This document shows, one piece after another, positions 12,585-24,889 of a stretch of 64,000 bases of DNA. The notes below the pieces were generated by a model that was given only the letters and a program-made list of their open reading frames with translations, searched no databases and had not been told where the DNA came from. Both the position numbers and the translations under genes were made by a program. Origin of the DNA: Ceratodon purpureus (taxonomy: Eukaryota > Streptophyta > Bryopsida > Pseudoditrichales > Ditrichaceae); assembly GCA_014871385.1 (NCBI GenBank), contig CM026428.1, forward strand, positions 17,208,437 through 17,272,436, in the 5' to 3' direction. The first letter of the stretch is position 1, and each line of letters starts with the position of its first letter.

Positions 12585-14281
12585 ATGGACGTGAGGGTCA
12601 GGACGGTGAGCCAGGAGAATGGCAAGGGAATGGACTTCTGGAAAGGCTCGGGGAATGGCGAGAGCAGCGGATTCTCGCGGAAGTTCGACCCCAACGACCC
12701 CTGCACTTACAGCACCATCAGGAAGTACAAGTGTTTCTTGGACGGGGCCGACCCTTCGGGCCCTCCGCTGCACAAGTGTGAGCGCACGGAGCAGTTGCTT
12801 AGGAGGTGTCCTGGCAGGTCAGATTCGCGCGTGCCTCTGAATTCGTTTTGTTATGCTTTTAGGTTTCAAAACACTGGTGTTCTGATTGCACCTGTCCTGT
12901 GAAGTTCCTATGTCGCTATTCTTACGAGAGCTGTGTATACTGGAGGTGCTCCTTGCTGCTCTGGTACTCAAAAGAATAACTATGCGTGTGTCGAATTCCT
13001 TACTTCTCGTTAGTGTAATTAGGGTTTGGGCATCCAACCGACAAGAAATCTTTAGGTTTGCGGAATTTTATGGAATATGGACATGGGTTGGGGAACTGAA
13101 AATTGAACATCCTTGATTGCTCCTGTTACTCCGCTAAGTTTTTGTATCAAAGGACTATTTTAGATTCTTCACTTTTGAAGATTATTCGATGATCATTGCA
13201 TAGGGTTTGGTGTTATTTTAAAAATTATACAAGCTTTCAATATTCAACAATCAGGAATATTATCGGGGTTTACGAAGTAAAATCAACATGAAGCGGGGGT
13301 CGAGTTAATTATTCTGACATAGACCTGAGGAGGTGTGAGCATTAATTACACGATTTTATCAAAGTGCATGGTATCTGTTTCGACGTAGGTCATAGCAAAG
13401 CTGAATTGCAGTTGATATATTGCTCTTGTGAATTAAAGTTTTAACAAAGACAGCCATGGACCACTTTGCAGTAGAGGCTGCTGAATTATAGTCTCAATTT
13501 CATGGTGTTGAATCAAGAGACGCAACTTTCTCTAGAACCTCTACTTCACGACTTCCAGACTTGAACGAAAGACTTGGACGTTTATCATGTGATTGATAGT
13601 ACAGTTCTCGGAGATGCTCTGTACATACTTTATAGCGAAACTTAAATTCCCGCTCTGTAACGCAGGCCTGCTGAAGTGGTGGAATCGGAGACTGAATACA
13701 CACAAGGTGATGCAGCGAACGGAACCACAAACTTTTGGGATAAAGATAATGACAGAATCCTATCACGCCCAGGACAACCAAGGGGTTCTGAGCAGCAGCC
13801 ATGGAGCACTGTTCCTATGCCCACTTTAGAACCCGGTTGGCCTCGAGAGTTCGGACAGAGAGACGAACGTCGCAGTTCTTCAACGGCTCGAGCACCTGGG
13901 ACCTTTTCTGGATTTGGAGGAATAGTGGATGCTATTGAGGATGTTGTTAGGGAGACGGAGGATATGGCTCACAGTTTTCTTCATGTAAGAAAATTTTCCC
14001 AGCTTTTCATTGATGTTTTTCAATTCTGCAAGACGTGCCTTGGTTTGTCCAAATGTTTTTCTTAGATTTTGTGTGTGCCCTATATTTAGGTGTTCGGGTT
14101 GGATGGAGATGAGACCAACAGATCAGGTAACCCATTTGATCGTTGGTTTGGAGGTGACATGTTCGGTGGAACTGAGAGGAGAGCACCACGAAGATCAGAA
14201 GCCGATGAATCCACCCGCACAACACAGTCGACACCATCTAAGCCGGATGTGTTTGATCCAAAAGATTTTCGAGAGGTTTGA
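12585..14281 (+). CDS. Mal d 1/Fra a 1-associated-like protein
   Basis: Three exons read in phase: 12585-12817, 13666-13984 and 14090-14281, giving 247 residues. Exon 1 holds the cysteine motif DPC-(x8)-KYKC, a KCERTEQLLRRC segment and GRP across the first junction. This is the conserved core of the small plant family annotated as Mal d 1-associated or Fra a 1-associated. The middle segment is polar and disordered, followed by IVDAIEDVVRETEDMAHSF and a Gly/Phe-rich WFGGDMFGG stretch. The biochemical role of the family is not established, and the name reflects interaction with Bet v 1-type proteins. The stop follows DFREV. Alternatively GAG|GTTTGA could be a donor joining a short exon near 14652-14693, which would change the C-terminus. 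It converges on the J-domain gene. Confidence 0.72.
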
Positions 14282-15187
14282 GGAATTTGTGCTGAACTCT
14301 TGCAAGGTCTGTAATTAGATAGACAAGGAATCTTATTGTTCTTCTGTGGAAGAACTGCGCTTTTCAAGACTACGAAATGCAGATTTAGATAGTGGAGTTC
14401 AATAATGTGCAGCTTGCCGACTTGTGCCTACACATGACGAGGCTTCCTGGCAAAATTTTGCTAGTATTGACTCCTTTTTAATTACTGGAATCCAATAACA
14501 CTTATGTTCTGCAATCCCGTTTCTTTCAACCATTTTCTACTATGTCTCTTACTTTGTTTGCGTGAATAGAGTGGATCTGTTTGGAAGGTGTTCCGAGATT
14601 TGAGTATGTTATAGAAACATATCATTCTGCAGTATAAATTTCATGTGCAGCGTGTTGAACAAGGAGACACTGTGCAAACTGCTCCCAAAAATGTATGTTG
14701 CTACTGCTTATAGTTGAGATTCTGAATGAGTTCAACTTTCTCACGGGCTCGTAACTTCAAACCAAAATAGTGCCCAACAGCCTCCTTGTCACGTTAAAGA
14801 ATTCGTCATGCCAAATAGAACAGCATAGAAACTAATGTGTAAATAGTAGCTCATTTGTTTCAGATTCATAATACATATACAAGTTCGTATTGAAGTGGCA
14901 ATGCTTGAACTCTTTTATATCGTCAGGCAGTTCCCACATCTCTGGTCAGCAGCGGATCTACTGTAAATATCTTACATAGAATTGTCAAATATTTGATGCA
15001 ACAGAATGCAGTCGTGAGGTGCCAACGCGCATGTTGGACCGTTACCATAGACCAAGTACTGTCTACCTTTCAGTGCTCATACCTCTTGGAGAGAATCTGG
15101 TTCAGTTCCAACAGTCTCACACCAGACCGGTGAAAACCTGCAAAAATGCTATTGTACATGTCAGGGAGTGCTGATACCATGTTCACA
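14282..15187. other. Convergent intergenic region
   Basis: About 0.9 kb between two convergent genes; both 3' untranslated regions should lie here. No repeat or further gene was recognised. A possible alternative exon of the upstream gene lies at 14652-14693. Confidence 0.5.
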
Positions 15188-18100
15188 TCATACCCTGGTT
15201 GTGACGTTTTCTACAGCGATATTCTCCCGAAGCCGATCAAGGCTTGCTGCAACCGTCTTTGCCTCCGCCCTGAGACGCTCAAGGATTCCATTTATGGCAT
15301 CGGATTTCTGCACATGCAAAACCGCATTAAAACACAGATTTATGGAAATTAACAGTCCAATATCTTCACCAACCTAAGCATGTATGTTGCTTAAATCTGG
15401 CCAATTCAAGTCGTAAGATAACACACCTGTTTCTGCTCAATGTCCTCCAGCTGAGAATTTCTTCCTCTTTCTATGTTACAGGTCATGTTTGAATTCACTC
15501 GAAAAGATGACATATTCTCAGTCCTGTTCATGCCACATGGCGGTCGAATCTCTTGATTGCCTTCAGCATCAGCTGTGCTCGAGTGGTTATACAATCTTGA
15601 AGACAAACTCGCATTCTTCTCCGTTGTACTTGAAATCATTCTCTCGGATAAAGACGGGCTCCCTTTCTCCACTATCTTTCGACTCTGATCAGACAGCTTG
15701 GAAGACTGGGAAACCCCCTCAGGACTAGCATCACTAGTACGTTCTCCAGGAGGTGTTCTCAACACAAAAGCTTCAGTTGTATAACTACCAGGTGTTTGCC
15801 TCCGAATTGGTGTCCGCAAGGTCGAAGTGTTCACAGTTGTGAAGACATCATCGAACAATTCTGGATTTGCTTTTACTCTGCTGGTCCAACTCCCTGAAGC
15901 AGTCCTAGCAACTGATCGGGACCCTGGCTGCGCGACATCCTCCTTATTCAAAGATGATTGGTAAATATTCTCGAATCTCAACGAAGAAGATCGCCCAGGT
16001 GTTGAATAATACGCCTCTTTAGAATGCATTTCCGTCTGTGGTGTGCTTTGTCCTTTTAGCTCAGACGAGTACTTCCTGGGCATGGAGCGATTAACACGCA
16101 CTGCAGAGGGGGTTTTCAATGCAGACGGACTGAATGGGTCTTTCTTCGACACGCAACGACCTCTGGGCATGCACATAGCGTACGTTGGTCCTGCATCGTT
16201 TAATGAACATTTCCTATCCACCGATGAACTTCTTGTCACTCTTTTAACGAAAAGAGGTCTAGCCAAGTGCCCTGCTTCTGGCGTTCTAGTATGTACAACA
16301 AAATCTTTAAACAAAGGAGATCCTTTGGATGAAGCAGAACCGTCTGCTCGCAATTTCTTCAGAAGCAAGTCTAAATCCTCCTCTAGCTTCACATCGTGTA
16401 CACCACCCGTGGACGCTCTCCGTACTTCAAATGTATCAAAGTCCTGCTTTGAGCCCGACATTCCATTGGGCGTGGAATTCATGTGCGACATTGTGTGCCT
16501 TCCATCTGGGTGCATGTGTGCCTTCGACCTGGGTGCATGTTCCTGGCTCCTAGGTGGTGTCCAGGGATCAGGTTTCATTGTCGACCGTGACTTCGCAGTC
16601 ACAGAAGAATTATTCAGGTTCCAGTACCTTACACGCACACTGGCAAGCTGCTGCATCCACTTAGAGGTCTTGGTACCCCATTCCCGCTCTAGGTTGTTGA
16701 CTGTTGTTTTTGCCCTCTCGCGAAGATTCTGAAGGCTGTCAGCCTCCCAACTTTTGGGGGTGCTTTTTGGCGTGCCGCATGCATTGCTTGACTTCGGTGT
16801 TCGTGGAATTCGCACCTTTGCAACAGGCCTAGGGGTATGACCTGCTGAGTGCACGGTATGACCTGCAGCGTGCAGTTGCGCTTTGAGGTTGCAATTAGCA
16901 CAAAAGCTTCTCCTTCTCTCCAAATTGAAGAGGTCACGTTTTTCTTTATCTGATAAGCATGCATAGGCCTGTGGCAACAAGACAGAACCAGGTATAAGTT
17001 CGCGCAATCGATATAATGAAAATGCTGGGGATAACATGTATAGAACATGATTTATGAAAACTGGTCTAATTTAGAAATTAAGATGTACTAACATAACCTC
17101 AAAGTGGAGATTGTGGAACGCAGTAAAGTGTGGTTTCTTCCTTTACCCCTTGATATCATGATTCAAGTCGAGAAAAGACTAGGGTAAAGGTGCATATGTA
17201 CCTCAGTGATGATTTTGAAAGCTGCCTCGGAATTGACATGTTTGTTCTTATCAGGATGAAGCAACAAAGCTGCAGAAAGGTACAAGCTATCATTTAGTGT
17301 AGAATCTCGGTCTCTAAATCCATTGGCCCTCTCATACTCCTACAAGGTAGGTTTAAAGTCGAATACATTCCCGAGACATAAATTTAAGGTCTGAACTATA
17401 ATTCGAGATAGAGATTTCTAAGAATGATTTCTAATGCTGATAAGAATGAAGCCACATTGACAATAGTTAATACAAATATTTAAGGTGAAATCGTGCATGA
17501 AAAGAATTATGTACTTGCATTCCCACTAAACTTCCGCTGCACATTTCAAACATTGAGGGCATTGTAAGAATAATGGTAGTCTGATCAACTTACCCAACTG
17601 CCGATATCGCTTCTTAATGGTGTCAAAGTCAGCCCTCTCGTCAACCTGGAAAAACAATGCTCCTCAGAAAAGTGCACTAAAACAAGGGAGTAGCTGAGGT
17701 TGTCTCTACCAACACATCGAAGACGATCATGCTGTTAGTAGCCTTTTACATACACTTTAGAACGTTTATAGTCAAACTGATAACTCATGTGTAAAACCCG
17801 CTCTAGCTCTGTTGTGAAGAAAAATATAATACAATTGCATCACATTTTTCTCCCATGACGCTTAAGAAGCCATGTCCACAGATGCAAAAACACCGTGCAT
17901 TCCAGATGGCCCGAGGAATGCACAGGTTTAGAGACGCAAGCTGAAGGTAACCCACACTGATATCATACTGGCAGAGTATGACAGGGAAGTCTGAGTTGAC
18001 CTTTAGAACATGGTACCAATCGGGGAGCTTCCGAGTGTGAGGTCGCGCACAGTGGCATGAACGCCAAGTTGCTGCATAGCAAACCTGTGTCACTGCAATG

Positions 18101-18282
18101 AGCTCTGGAAGATTCTTGCAACCAGGGAACACATTTTCGGTCTTCTCTAGAAGCCGAATGGCACTCTCAAATCGGCCCTCCGTGAGATATCTGCTCGCTC
18201 GATCCATCCATCGCTTCGCCTCCACTTCTTCACTTTGGCACTGTTCCTGGAAATCCAAACTGGAGCGCCGAGGACTCTCCAT
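15188..18282 (-). CDS. J-domain (DnaJ/HSP40) protein with long disordered tail
   Basis: Five exons on the minus strand: 18001-18282, 17594-17645, 17202-17269, 15427-16968 and 15188-15307. They join in phase to 687 residues. The N-terminus is a helical TPR-like region (EAKRWMDRASRYLTEGRFESA) seen in a plant J-protein group. It is followed by the J domain from DWYHVLK to the ALLLHPDKN exon, with the HPD motif that stimulates Hsp70 ATPase. After the J domain comes CANC and then about 500 Ser/Thr-rich, probably disordered residues. A short C-terminal helix (AINGILERLRAEAKTVAASL) may be a coiled coil. Splice phases match at every junction, which supports the last small exon. The ATG at 18280-18282 is preferred because the frame further upstream offers only GTG. 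Client and compartment are unknown. Confidence 0.8.
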
Positions 18283-19136
18283 TACCTGCACCACCCACCT
18301 AACTTTAACTACTCGTTTATCACGCAGATGAATGAGACGCTGCCGCTAGTAAGGCACTTGCTTCGCCCACTTAAATCAAATTCTCCAACCAAGTACTCTT
18401 CCGGAAAATATCCTACGTGATAAAAACCCCGAGAGGAATTTGTACTAGGAATAACAGTAAGGTTGGCACCAACATTTTGCAACATTCCATCACCCTCACT
18501 GCTAGCTTTCGAAAGCCCCCACACACGCCATCACACTAACCCCGGCGCGACCACCTCGAATTAAGGTCATCTATAACCGAAGCCAACCACCTATACACTC
18601 CTCAAGTTCGCCTACAATGTGCTCTAGAAGTTAAGTACGGTGTAATTACAACACAACGGGTAGCGTAGGAGTGGCGAAGAAGACGTAAATAATCGTCATA
18701 ACTTGAGTGCCGTACTCTAGGTCTACAGGGACAAGCACTAATACTACTACAACAGAAATACTCTCGCGGCCAGGCTCACGATCTTCGATTGGAAATTCTC
18801 AGAAATTGTGACCACGCTCGCTGGCACACAAGCGAGCTAGCTGCATGCATCCTCTGCAAATCTATGTTACCCAAAGTCAACCAAAAAACAGAGGCGCATC
18901 ACTTACTTAAGAACGGCGACAGAGCGACACGATTCTTCCTCCCTCCCGGGCCAGTCCAGTCCGCCTCTCCCACACTCAATGACTGCGGACTTTTCCTTCA
19001 AGAGGGCAACTAACTATCGGTGCGCAGGCCTGCAGGCCCAAAAGTAGACGAGTCCTCGAATCTGGAACCACGCCACCAGTCTAGTCACAGCAGCTCACAC
19101 CGTCCTCCCCATAAACACAAAATCGCGGTTCTCAGA
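18283..19136. other. Upstream region of the J-domain gene
   Basis: Probable promoter and 5' leader of the minus-strand J-domain gene. No TATA box is called. Short open frames on both strands are not convincing. Confidence 0.45.
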
Positions 19137-19273
19137 CGAGAGAGAGAGAGACGAGATAGCGCGAGAGCGAGAGAGCGAGAGAGAGCGTAGAGATGAGAGA
19201 GAATATATCGATCCGTATCTCTCTCTCTCTCTCTCTCTATTCGCTCTCTCTCTCTCTCTCTCTACGCTATCTC

Positions 19274-19313
<40 letters not shown>

Positions 19314-19325
19314 CTCCTCTCTCCC
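19137..19325. repeat. GA-tract/CT-tract microsatellite forming an inverted repeat
   Basis: A GA-rich tract (about 19138-19202) is followed by a CT-rich tract (about 19217-19325). GAGATAGCG and AGCGTAGAG in the left tract match CTCTACGCTATCTC in the right one, so the two halves can pair into a long hairpin. It lies roughly 0.85 kb upstream of the J-domain start codon. GAGA tracts are common in plant promoters, but a regulatory role is not shown. Confidence 0.85.
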
Positions 19326-21257
19326 TCCCCTAGTAGCGGCACCTGATGCAAACTGTGGAGCCGGAAACAGCAGCAGACCAAATCCCAATCCCTGGGCAAA
19401 CTTAGTGCCATCATGCATCGATTCCCACCAGTACCAAAAAAACTGTCAGCAGTAACTTACAGGTACTGCAGTGACACTCCACTCCACTACACTAGTGCAG
19501 AGCTCCACCACCCTTGGCTTCCACCATCAAAGCAGCCGCGCCTGAGCGATCACACCCATCCACCATCACCACATCAATCATGGCATCCGACGCTCCCTTA
19601 AGCTTACTTGCAAGTGCTTGGCGCATGACCCATCATCCAGCTTCCACCCAGGTACTGTACTCCTGGCTCTCATTACCGTCACTGTGCCACAACTAGTTTT
19701 GGTAGATTCCAGCCGATGGCGGTTTTGGGTGTGGCCACTTTGGATTGGCCGTGACTGGACATTCGACCAATGTGCCGGGCGGTGTAAATCGTTCCTGCCA
19801 CGTGGAGTGGTGGTTCTACGGGTTGTGTGGCGTCGTACTGTTTCGAATTCTGTACATGTTACCCTCCTAGGCTTATGTTAGGGTTTGGAGGGGCCCTCTG
19901 GCAACAACTTGAGGTGTGCACTATGCCCTCACTACTCTGTGGTGCCATGGAGCTATTCCACTGCAGTACTACGGCTGACCAGTAAATTAGGGACTTTGTT
20001 GGTCAAGGCCACATACAGTATGTTGCACTGAATGGAGTTTGGTATGAGTTGAACAGGTAAATGATGGTCCCTCCTATTTGGATTCATGGCAACACTTTCT
20101 CAATATATCAAACTACAAGGGAGTCTGTTCTAATGCTGAACGGTTGGCCAACTTTAATGCCTCCAATTCCTTGACTGATTCAAACAAAAAACACTTTCTG
20201 ATTGTTGTTTCCAAAGTACTGTAAAGAGGGGAAGAACCAAAATAAAAATATCTTTCTTTGCATCTTCAATCATAGTGTCTTGCAAATTTGACCTCATGGG
20301 TAGAAGATTGTATACTTTGCAGAAATGTTATTTTTTTTCTATTCTTTGCAAATATGATTGGTAGACTCTTCAATTCATGTCAAAACTACTATTTTTTTGC
20401 AATAGATAAGGTCTAAATTCTATACCAATATGGTCTATGTGATGTTAGTTTCTTGTACACCAAATTCGAGAAGTAGTAGCAAAAGGTTGTAACATGATTG
20501 TGAAAATAATTGTGAAAGAGATCACAAGGGTTCACAATACTTGTAATATTTATTTTATTTCATTTTAAACTCACTTTCTTAGAGAATTTTCTTACATTCT
20601 ACTACTCTATTTTGTCAGCCCACATCCTTGCCATGAGACTGGACTTGGAGAAAAGTATGAAGCGGCCCTTGGGATGGTACAATCAGGGGGGCAGGGTGTC
20701 GTTGGAGATGGGCAGTGTACGTGCTGTGATCGACCAGAGGCAGGGCCGCAGGGTGTTGTTGAAGATCAACTTACAAGTGTGACGTAGTTCATAAAGCAGT
20801 TGAGGAGAACTGAGAAAACGCCTGCTCTAAGCTTTGGCCCTGGTGTGCAGAACGGGTAGTAAGTTAATGAGGGCTCGTGTGAGAGAACCTGGAGTTTGGG
20901 TTCGTTGCTCTCCCAGCAATTCTCCAGATTCCAGAAGAAATACAATATGTCAGAGGCGTCGGGGTGAATATTTGCCAGCCCTGACAGATGACCACAGCCT
21001 CCAGACGTACTAAGTTACTTACTGTTCAGTGCAGCCATTCCGTGATGATCAGGCGGCAACATTGCCAACTTGCCATTGCGGCAAGTGACATGGGGAGACT
21101 TGTGACGTACCCAGCTCAGTTAAGTTATCCTGTCAATTATATTCAGTCAGCTGTCTCATGAGAGGGGTCCCCCGTCATAGTTATTTATTTCTCTTGGGAG
21201 TGCTGTCCAGTCACCAGTGTCGAGTCTCGAGACTTGCAACCTGGTTCTACAGTTTCG
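19326..21257. other. Intergenic DNA without recognised genes
   Basis: Mixed GC-rich and AT-rich sequence. The part at 20600-21150 has a fairly coding-like base composition but is broken by stops in all frames. It could be an old pseudogene or retroelement; I could not identify it. Confidence 0.4.
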
Positions 21258-21403
21258 AACAACTGAAGTTACTCTTTTGGTGACTTGTTTGTTTTTTGAC
21301 CCTGGACTTTCGTCTGATGAGGGTTTGTAATCTGTTTTTCTTGCAATAAATCTTCTTCTATTGCTCACAAAAAAAAAAAAAAAAAAAAACAACTGAAGTT
21401 ACT
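21258..21403 (+). mobile_element. Short retroposed insert with poly(A) tail and 16-bp target duplication
   Basis: A 16-bp direct repeat AACAACTGAAGTTACT occurs at 21258-21273 and 21388-21403. Between them lie about 95 bp of sequence, a CAATAAA polyadenylation signal about 20 nt before the tail, and a run of about 20 A. This is the footprint of LINE-machinery retrotransposition of a 5'-truncated RNA. The sequence just before the tail resembles a plant LINE 3' end in style, but an mRNA 3' end is equally possible. Confidence 0.8.
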
Positions 21404-21662
21404 GCAAGCATGGTGAAAATGCTTAATTCCACGGGATGCACATTGCACAGGCCGACCACAGCATAGCATAGCATAGCATGCACTGAGTCCCCCTTGCAGT
21501 GCCAGTGACTTGGTATGTGTGCGGTGGCAGTATGGTCAGATCATCAGATTTGAACACCATGATTTGAATATTACAGTACAATACCTGTTCAGGACCCAAA
21601 ACCGATACTTGTATAGTCGCCATTCTATGACATGATCAGGAGAGTACAGTAGTACTACTGTA

Positions 21663-22194
21663 CAGTAGGGTCCAAGGTAGAGTGTCGTTTATGCAATTCC
21701 AGGGACGGTGTCAAAATTCTTGTTAAAATAACAAATTCTCGACCCTAGGGTTGGTGTCAAAGTTGTGAGACGATTTTCCTCTTTGTTTCTCACAATTACA
21801 CCTACTGGTAGATTTGGAATATCATTTTTTGTGTGGGTCTTTTGAACTTGGATTTTTTCACACATGTAATCAACATGAAGGTGTTTCCAGTGCAAAATTT
21901 CCATAGGTAAAAAAAAAATCCTCAATCCTTGGGAGGGTGTCAAATTTGGCAGTTGTGAAACTTTCTTACAGCTACCCCATCGTGGTTAATCTTTGATAAA
22001 TTTTGTTTCATAAGTCCCCTGGACTTGAAATTTGGTATGCATATTCTCAACATAGAGATAATGTTTTCTCAAATTTTCAAAGTAAAATAGCAATTTTTTA
22101 GTCCTGTGGAGGGTATCAATTTGTCAAAGTTGGCAGCAATGTCGGACACCATCCTTGGAATTGCAAAAACGACATTCTACCTTGGACCCTACTG
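21663..22194. mobile_element. TA-flanked TIR element with about 50-bp termini
   Basis: A 532-bp element. The left terminus starts CAGTAGGGTCCAAGGTAGAG and its complement ends the element; identity extends with few mismatches for about 50 bp. TA lies at 21661-21662 and 22195-22196. CAGT ends and a TA target recall Tc1/mariner. The inside repeats GGGTGTCAAA-like motifs four times. No transposase is encoded. Confidence 0.75.
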
Positions 22195-22452
22195 TACATT
22201 GAGGCCAGGTCCCATGGCATAATTAGATCAGATTCAATCACGTTATTTCAAAACACTGGATGGATATTGATACCATTTCATGATTAGAAAAAATAACATG
22301 TAGTTTGGTTCATACTATGCATTCTTATAAGCATTTGTCATAGCATAATTTCCAAACAAATCCATGTCAACATAACTGCCACATAGAAAGAACCATAAAT
22401 TTGATCCAATCTTTTTTCTAAAAATTAATGTCAGGTTTCAAAAATGTATTAA

Positions 22453-23357
22453 CTCCTAGGAATCCAAGAAAGCCAAAACGGCTTTTTGAAATTTTGGGCA
22501 GTCTAGATGGAGGAGTTGAAAGTAATATTTTTGCCTAAGATATTTATTGGATGCTCCCTATGCTCCAAGGTGTATGTGATAAAATTTATAAAGCCAAATT
22601 CCAATTATAAAACCTTCACCTAGAAATTTTAGGTTTCAAGTCCAAAACGGGCAATTTAAAATTAGGTTTTTTTTAATTGATGACCAAATAACTACTCAAA
22701 TTCCAAAAAGACCCAAGTCAAAAAATATACCAATTTTATAAGAGCAGCCTCCATAATTACATAAACAAGCTTCAACATTTTGAGTAATTTTTGAGTTATT
22801 TATTTGAAAATTTGTCAAAATTTGAGACTGAAATGAATAGGATTAAATCAAAAGTTCTTGAGCCCATCCGCGTTCAACGCCGGGGTTACTTGGGTGTTCC
22901 TCTACAACAAAATATACATATCGTCATACATGTTTTACTATATTATTGTTTTGAGACCTGCTTCTAGAAAATAATTTGCATGATGGTCAAAAAAAGAGAA
23001 TGAGTCTCTCAAATTTGCATGGATGTACCTAACTAGATTACCTACATGGAAAAAAATATGAGCAAAATGTTTGGGGTTAAAATCTCCAACTCCTCCTTTG
23101 CACCATGGAGAAAATGCCTCTCAAACAAGGCCCAAAAAAACTTTTAAGCAAACTTTGGATGTTATGATCTCGCAAATGATAAACATCCATTGGTCAATTT
23201 TTGAAACAGTAGCTTATAATAGGCTTATCTACAAGATCTCACGGTTGAAAGTCTTAAATAAATAAATAAAAATGTTATATACCCCCGGGAGTACATAGAG
23301 GTAGAAAATCGCAGTTTTGAGGTTTCAAACTTCCAAAAACGCTTGGATTTTTAGGGG
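22453..23357 (-). mobile_element. TTAA-flanked TIR element, family 1, copy D (inverted)
   Basis: A 905-bp member of the CCCCTAAAGGTTC family lying opposite to the other copies. TTAA flanks both sides (22449-22452 and 23358-23361). Its ends are CTCCTAGGAATCC and TTTTTAGGGG. A central block near 22860-22960 differs from the other copies and may be an insertion or local divergence. It sits just upstream of the retroelement relic at 23362, possibly inside it. Confidence 0.75.
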
Positions 23358-23361
23358 TTAA

Positions 23362-24831
23362 AAATTCAAAAGAAAAATCCAAGGAACCTTATATACGAAT
23401 TCCATACTTAACTAATTTAGAAAAAATCGCACGTCTGGCACACAAAGATGCCACTGTAGCTCGAGATTTAGACCAGATATATTATGTGTGAAAGGCTTAT
23501 CTTACCAAAGTGAACCTCCTTCAAAAGTAAACCCCAACCTTACAATACAATTTATTGAATTTACATATTGCAATGACAGATTTTCTATAGAAACATTCAA
23601 AGCTAAAACCAACAAATACAATCCCCTAATCACTAATATCACGGCTCTAGGATGGAAAGTTGACTCACTTATTGTCATTACAATTGGCACTAGAGCAACT
23701 ACACACATTCCATCAATGAAATCACTTGAAGAAAAATTCCAAATACCGATGCCTACCATCAAAAACACCTTTAACCCCTAAAGGTTCAAGCCGTTTTTGG
23801 ACCTCCAAAACCAAAAATTGTGATTTTTGACGACCTTGTAAAAGTAGAAGTATGATTCTTATTTTTTTAATTTTTTGATACATCCAGCCGTAAGATCTTA
23901 AACCTAACTACCTGCACTAATACCATCATAAATTTCAACGGTTGGATCTTAACCATTTGTGAGATTATAACGTTCAAAGTTTACTGTTTTTTTTTTTTTG
24001 GCTTTGCGGGAAAGGCATATTCTAAATGGTGCCAAGGGAGACTTGATTATTGTTACCTCAAACATTTTGCTCATATTTTTTTCCATGTAGGTAACTAAGT
24101 TGAGCACCTCCATGCAAAATTTTAGAGTCTCATTACAGTTTTTTGGCCTTCATGCAAATTAATTTCCACAAGAAGGTGCAAAAACGACAATATGGTAAAA
24201 CCTAAATGACGTGAAATGCTTTTGGTTTTTTAAAAAAGTGAACGGTTAAAAGTTATGTCCATGATTTTTTGAATTATTGGAAAAAACAAATTTGAAAAAT
24301 TCCTAAATCTCAAATTTTGACAAATTTTGAAGAAAAAATTGTACAATTACCAAAAACTGAGAAGGTTGTTTTTGTGATTTTTTGAGGCTGCCCTTCTAAA
24401 ATTGGTAAGCTTTTTGACATAGGCCACTTTGGATTTTGAGTAGTGAATTGGTTATAAACACATTTCCAAAAAAAAAAAATCTAAAAATACCTAATTTTAA
24501 GCTGCCCGTTTTGGACTTGAAACCTAAAATTTCTAGATGAAGGTTCTAAAAGTGAAATTTGGCTTTGAAAATTTTACCACATACACTTTGCAGTATAAGG
24601 AGCATCCAGTAAAATTATTAGGTAAAAATATTACTTTTAACTCCTTCAACTAGGCTGCCCGAAACAGCCGAGAGCCATTTTGGATTTCCAGAACCTTTAG
24701 GGGTTAAAAACATAAACACTATCGCCATACAATATGCCATGTCTATTCTACTCCACAAAAGAATAATAGAAAACCACCAACCGATTCCTCAAACATTAGA
24801 TCCCTTTAGTAAAAACTTTAAAATAAAATAA
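23362..24831 (+). pseudogene. Decayed non-LTR retrotransposon ORF, C-terminal restriction-like endonuclease region
   Basis: Codons 23362-23463 give a frame ending KDATVAR. A one-base frameshift near 23463 is followed by RFRPDILCVKG, FIEFTYCNDRF, KTNKYNPL and GWKVDSLIVIT. The order RPD, (I)EFTY and K-x-x-KY fits the PD-(D/E)XK restriction-like endonuclease at the C-terminus of R2/NeSL/Utopia-type LINEs; that assignment is from memory of the family. The frame stops at the left TTAA of copy A and resumes right after its other TTAA at 24708 with NINTIAIQYAMSILLHK, running to a stop near 24831. Removing copy A plus one TTAA restores the frame exactly. The reverse transcriptase part was not found; copy D lies just upstream. 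Confidence 0.6.
23775..24703 (+). mobile_element. TTAA-flanked TIR element, family 1, copy A
   Basis: A 929-bp element beginning CCCCTAAAGGTTC and ending GAACCTTTAGGGG, with TTAA at 23771-23774 and 24704-24707. It is highly similar to copy B (45274-46201), so the family moved fairly recently. It interrupts a retroelement reading frame, and joining the flanks at one TTAA restores that frame; this fixes its borders independently of the termini. No coding capacity was seen. TTAA plus CCC/GGG ends is the piggyBac signature; a TA target with ACCCC ends cannot be excluded. Confidence 0.82.
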
Positions 24832-24889
24832 AAAATTTGGTAGTAGCTAGAGCTACTTTATTTAATTGTTAGCATACGGGTGTCAAGTC

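Noticed and set aside
16043..16732. 229-codon open frame on the plus strand
   Set aside because: Antisense shadow of the large exon of the J-domain gene, whose own frame has correct splice phases and family motifs.
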